In this document: positions 60,960 to 64,000 of the stretch, one piece after another
How the letters are laid out: each line of letters opens with the position of its first letter
Numbering within the stretch: position 1 is the first letter of the stretch
Source: Gallibacterium trehalosifermentans
GTDB taxonomy: Bacteria; Pseudomonadota; Gammaproteobacteria; Enterobacterales; Pasteurellaceae
Assembly: GCF_042433055.1 (NCBI RefSeq)
Contig: NZ_JBHLWB010000001.1
Location: 62,001 to 126,000, forward strand
DNA: 64,000 nt
Direction of reading: 5' to 3'
The notes under the pieces: generated by a model
Told to the model about the DNA's origin: nothing
Databases searched by the model: none
Seen by the model: only the letters and a program-made list of their open reading frames with translations
Program-made: the position numbers and the translations under genes

Positions 60960-62852
60960 ATGCCACATTTGCAATTACCTGTGAGATTGTTTGTATTTTC
61001 AATAGGATTATTTGCGGTTTTTCGGTTATTGTTTGTATTCGTTTATCCAGACTATTTTTTCACTGAGTTGGATATTAAACAGTTATTACAAGCTTTTTTA
61101 TATGGGATTCGTTTTGATCTGAATATCACCACTATTTTTCTTGCGCCGATTTTATTAGTGAGTGCCGTTCCTTTACCTTTTTTGTTTAGAAGAAAAATAC
61201 AAAAAGGGTTAGCCTATCTGGCGTTAGTCGTTTTTCTCGCTTTTAGCATTATCACATTAAGTGATTTAGCCTATTTTGGTGAAGTCTATCGTCATCTTGG
61301 ACGTGAGGTAATGATGCTCGGTGAAGATCTCTCTTTTTTATGGGAGTTAGCGATTGGTTCACGTTTAATTTATACGGTTTGTGGGCTAGTATTTTTGTTA
61401 TTACTGGTCATTAGTTTTCACTATAGCATTATTCGACCGCTTGGCTTGCTGCAAGGTTCAATGAGATCTTCCTCGTTAGTAAAACGCATTATGGGCAGTT
61501 TGCTTTTTATTATTGTGTGTGTTTGGTTGGCAAGAGGAATGATTATTCAAGGAAGACCGATTAGTTATGCCGATGCGTTTGAAAATACCGCTTCAATTCA
61601 TCAAGCAAATCTTATTTTAAATGCCCCTTTTGTAGTGTTAAAACAAATTCGCGCAAAAGATCAATTTAAACCATTAGCGTTATTGAATGCAGAAGAACAG
61701 AAATTAGCCATGCCTTTCGATCGAGAAATATTTCACTTTCAATCCAATTCAGCACCAAATAAAAAAAATGTTGTGCTTATTTTATTAGAAAGTTGGAGTT
61801 ATAAATATATTGATGGTTTGGCTAAACGAGGCTATAAAGCCACCCCTTTTATGGATAGCTTAATTCCACAAGCACAAACTTGGGATCACTATTATGCAGC
61901 TGGTAAGCGAAGTATTATCGGTATTCAAGCAATTCTCTCTTCAGTGCCAGTGTTGCATAACTATCCAACACTAGGGTTTGGCTTAGAACTGAATCGAGTA
62001 AGTCAAATTGGTAAGCTATTAAATCAGCAGCATTATCGTACCATTATGATGCAGACCTCTAATCGTCGTTCATTTAATGTTAACAGTGTTGCGAGCGTAT
62101 TAGGCTTTCAAGAATATTATGGCAAGGAAGATGTGCCAGTGATTAAACAGTATCCGCAGGCACCGCCGCATTTTGGCTGGGATTATGATAGCTTACAATT
62201 TTTATTGACGAAGATTAATCAAACGCCTCAAGAGCAACCATTTTTTGCATTCCTTTTTACAGGGACAACGCACGAACCGTTTGCTAATGCAGGGGAAGCC
62301 TTTCATTTATACCCTTATAGTATGTCAGGCGAGCAAGGTTTCTTAAATGCGTTATATTATTCAGATTGGTCATTGCAACAATTTATGCAAGCTGCTGCTA
62401 AACAGCCTTGGTACCAAGACACTATTTTTATTTTTACTGCGGATCATACGCTAAACTCATTGCCATCAGATAGTTTAGAAGAGCAATTTCATATTCCATT
62501 AGTTATTTTTACGCCAGATGGAAGTTTGCCTGCAAAACGTCATCAGCAATTTGCCACGCAATACGATCTACTACCAACAATCTTAGATTTATTAGGTATT
62601 CAAGCGCCAATCACAACATTTGGGCAATCTTTAATTCACCCCAAAAATACTAATCCAGCAATTTTGGTCGGGAATACAGGAATCGTTGGCATGCTGAGTC
62701 CATTAGGCAGTGCGACTTTTCTTGGGCAAAAAGTGTTGAGCAATTCTAATAATACGCCAGAATTTCAACAGCAAATATTACAATTTAAACAACGCATTAC
62801 TTTAGCAGATCAATTATTGAATAAAAATCAATGGGTTGTGGAACAAGAGTAG
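60960..62852 (+). CDS. LTA-synthase-type membrane phosphotransferase (sulfatase fold)
   Basis: The protein has about 630 residues. Four to five N-terminal membrane segments (to about residue 215) precede a periplasmic alkaline-phosphatase-superfamily domain. Metal and catalytic regions visible are NVVLILLESWSYKYID, the nucleophile region GKRSIIGIQAILSS, TGTTHEPFANAG and FIFTADHTLNSLP. Relatives transfer phosphoglycerol or phosphoethanolamine to surface glycans; which one cannot be told here. GGGAG precedes ATG 60960, and an earlier in-frame start at 60948 overlaps it. The 73-base gap to the glycosyltransferases leaves room for its own promoter. Confidence 0.85.
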   Translation: MPHLQLPVRLFVFSIGLFAVFRLLFVFVYPDYFFTELDIKQLLQAFLYGIRFDLNITTIFLAPILLVSAVPLPFLFRRKIQKGLAYLALVVFLAFSIITLSDLAYFGEVYRHLGREVMMLGEDLSFLWELAIGSRLIYTVCGLVFLLLLVISFHYSIIRPLGLLQGSMRSSSLVKRIMGSLLFIIVCVWLARGMIIQGRPISYADAFENTASIHQANLILNAPFVVLKQIRAKDQFKPLALLNAEEQKLAMPFDREIFHFQSNSAPNKKNVVLILLESWSYKYIDGLAKRGYKATPFMDSLIPQAQTWDHYYAAGKRSIIGIQAILSSVPVLHNYPTLGFGLELNRVSQIGKLLNQQHYRTIMMQTSNRRSFNVNSVASVLGFQEYYGKEDVPVIKQYPQAPPHFGWDYDSLQFLLTKINQTPQEQPFFAFLFTGTTHEPFANAGEAFHLYPYSMSGEQGFLNALYYSDWSLQQFMQAAAKQPWYQDTIFIFTADHTLNSLPSDSLEEQFHIPLVIFTPDGSLPAKRHQQFATQYDLLPTILDLLGIQAPITTFGQSLIHPKNTNPAILVGNTGIVGMLSPLGSATFLGQKVLSNSNNTPEFQQQILQFKQRITLADQLLNKNQWVVEQE

Positions 62853-62860
62853 AGGATAAA

Positions 62861-63601
62861 ATGAGTGCAAATAATAGCATAGATCATCATATGAATGTTG
62901 ATCAGCAAGAATTGGCGAAATTTGCCAAAATGGCGGAGAGTTGGTGGGATCCAAATGGGGATTTCAAGCCAATTCACCAACTGAATCCATTACGAGTGAA
63001 TTATATTTTGCAACACGCTGGAGTCTTGGCAGGAAAATCAATTTTAGATGTTGGCTGTGGTGGCGGTATTCTTGCAGAAAGTTTAGCGAAAATGGGTGCT
63101 GTAGTAACAGGGATTGATATGAGTGCTGCCCCGTTGGCAGTCGCACGGCAGCATTCAGCGGAACAGGAATTGACGATTGAGTACCAACAAATTACCATCG
63201 AATATTTCTTAAAAAATCACCAACAGCAGCAAGCAGAGAAATTTGATGTGATCACCTGTATGGAGATGTTAGAGCACGTACCCGATCCTTTATCTGTGAT
63301 TCGTAGTTGTCAACAATTACTGAAACCTGATGGAGTGTTGTTTATGTCAACCATTAACCGTACGTTAAAAGCGTGGGCTTTGGTGGTGATTGGCGCGGAA
63401 TATGTGTTGAAACTTTTGCCACAAGGGACTCACGATTATGAAAAATTTATTAAGCCTGCAGAATTACTCAATTATTGTGATCAAACTGGGTTAGTCTGTG
63501 AACAATTAAAAGGCTATCATTACAACCCTATCACAGGGCATTTTTGGTTAAATAATGATGTGAGTGCGAACTATTGGGGCGTATTTAAACTAGCAGAGTA
63601 G
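62861..63601 (+). CDS. ubiG: Ubiquinone biosynthesis O-methyltransferase UbiG
   Basis: UbiG carries out both O-methylations of ubiquinone synthesis. The SAM-binding motif is ILDVGCGGGILAESLAKMG, then CMEMLEHVPDP, and FMSTINRTLKAW follows as in the family. The N-terminal FAKMAESWWDPNGDFKPIHQLNPLR is the family hallmark. The frame is open from 62831, but GAGGA four bases before ATG 62861 fixes the start (246 residues), after the stop of the preceding gene. Confidence 0.97.
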   Translation: MSANNSIDHHMNVDQQELAKFAKMAESWWDPNGDFKPIHQLNPLRVNYILQHAGVLAGKSILDVGCGGGILAESLAKMGAVVTGIDMSAAPLAVARQHSAEQELTIEYQQITIEYFLKNHQQQQAEKFDVITCMEMLEHVPDPLSVIRSCQQLLKPDGVLFMSTINRTLKAWALVVIGAEYVLKLLPQGTHDYEKFIKPAELLNYCDQTGLVCEQLKGYHYNPITGHFWLNNDVSANYWGVFKLAE

Positions 63602-63612
63602 GTTTGAAAAAG

Positions 63613-63891
63613 ATGTTATGTGCAATCTATAAAAGTCGTAAAAAAGAGGGAATGTACCTTTATATTGAAAAACGCGATAATTTTTCTGCTGTTCCTGAAG
63701 CATTATTACACCTCTTTGGGCAGCCGCAATTTGTGATGTTATTTAATTTATTAGGGCAGAAAAAATTAGTGCAAGTAGAGAATCAGATCGTGTTGGCACA
63801 GATTAAACAGCAAGGTTTTTATTTACAAATGCCACCACCACCTGAAAATTTATTAACCACATTTAAGCAAGCGCAGTTACCAGTAGATTAA
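63613..63891 (+). CDS. ycgL: YcgL domain protein
   Basis: This small cytosolic protein of unknown function has 92 residues. MLCAIYKSRKKEGMYLYIEK, FSAVPEALLHLFGQPQFVM and GFYLQMPPPPENLL match the YcgL family. A TTG at 63604 is in frame; ATG 63613 fits the family start. It follows ubiG by 11 bases and is probably read from the same transcript. Confidence 0.93.
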   Translation: MLCAIYKSRKKEGMYLYIEKRDNFSAVPEALLHLFGQPQFVMLFNLLGQKKLVQVENQIVLAQIKQQGFYLQMPPPPENLLTTFKQAQLPVD

Positions 63892-63913
63892 GCAAAATTA
63901 GGTGATAAATAAG

Positions 63914-64000
63914 ATGTTGAAAAAGGTTATCCTTAGTTTAGGTATATTCACTGTCGTGGGGTGTAGCAGTTCTCCCTCTCATGATCCCAATCAAAATACG
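63914..64000 (+). CDS. Lipoprotein gene, 3' end beyond the window
   Basis: ATG 63914 opens a frame that runs off the right edge. The 29 visible codons give MLKKVILSLGIFTVVGCSSS and a polar tail, a type II signal peptide with lipobox VVGC and lipidated Cys at residue 17. The Ser residues at +2 and +3 suggest outer-membrane sorting. The mature protein cannot be identified from the part seen. Confidence 0.75.
   Translation, partial: MLKKVILSLGIFTVVGCSSSPSHDPNQNT

Overview
The window is a chromosomal segment from a gammaproteobacterium, almost certainly a member of the Pasteurellaceae. The DNA is AT-rich. Gene pairs match that family and enteric relatives: accA-pdxY-tilS, upp-uraA-hda, mreBCD, infC-rpmI-rplT, yfcZ/fadL and fabB/mnmC divergent, folP-glmM, and acrR-acrAB of the Haemophilus type. 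IF3 starts with ATT. A citrate synthase gene next to sucABCD, with no sdhCDAB between them, argues against Haemophilus influenzae, which is generally reported to lack gltA. I cannot fix the genus. I saw no tRNA, rRNA, CRISPR array, insertion sequence or prophage.

Layout. 1-5.6 kb: the 3' part of pmbA, a probable Fur-controlled small RNA, a bile-acid-symporter-type transporter, then accA-pdxY-tilS. 5.7-5.9 kb: copy A of a dispersed multi-hairpin repeat. 6-11 kb: purMN (minus strand, PurR box), upp-uraA-hda and a small unknown gene. 11-14.7 kb: perM and, convergent to it, mreBCD. 14.9-20.9 kb: a 2012-residue autotransporter with a 122-residue tandem repeat. 21-26 kb: the acrR-acrA-acrB efflux operon with a palindromic operator. 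26-34 kb: gltA diverging from sucA-sucB-sucC-sucD. 34-38 kb: gor, rlmJ, ogt and a DMT permease. 38.0-38.3 kb: repeat copy B. 38.4-41.6 kb: ruvAB behind a LexA box, then infC-rpmI-rplT. 41.7-44.4 kb: a secreted protein that looks like a PliG-MliC double lysozyme inhibitor, a YfcZ-family protein and fadL. 44.4-52.3 kb: moeBA, fabB, mnmC, folP and glmM. 52.4-64 kb: an OmpA-type lipoprotein, a Wzz/Wzx/Wzy-type polysaccharide cluster with glycosyltransferases and a pyruvyl transferase, an LTA-synthase-type membrane phosphotransferase, ubiG, ycgL and the start of another lipoprotein.

How the genes fit together. Most of the window is core metabolism (fatty-acid start and elongation, purine and pyrimidine supply, TCA branch, cofactors) and housekeeping (cell shape, recombination, translation). 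The surface and host-facing genes are the accessory part: autotransporter, efflux pump, lysozyme inhibitor, FadL and polysaccharide cluster. The most promising new items are the Fur-box small RNA at about 1.2 kb, the two-domain lysozyme inhibitor at 41.7 kb, and the dispersed repeat whose two large copies carry paired compensatory changes in their hairpin stems.
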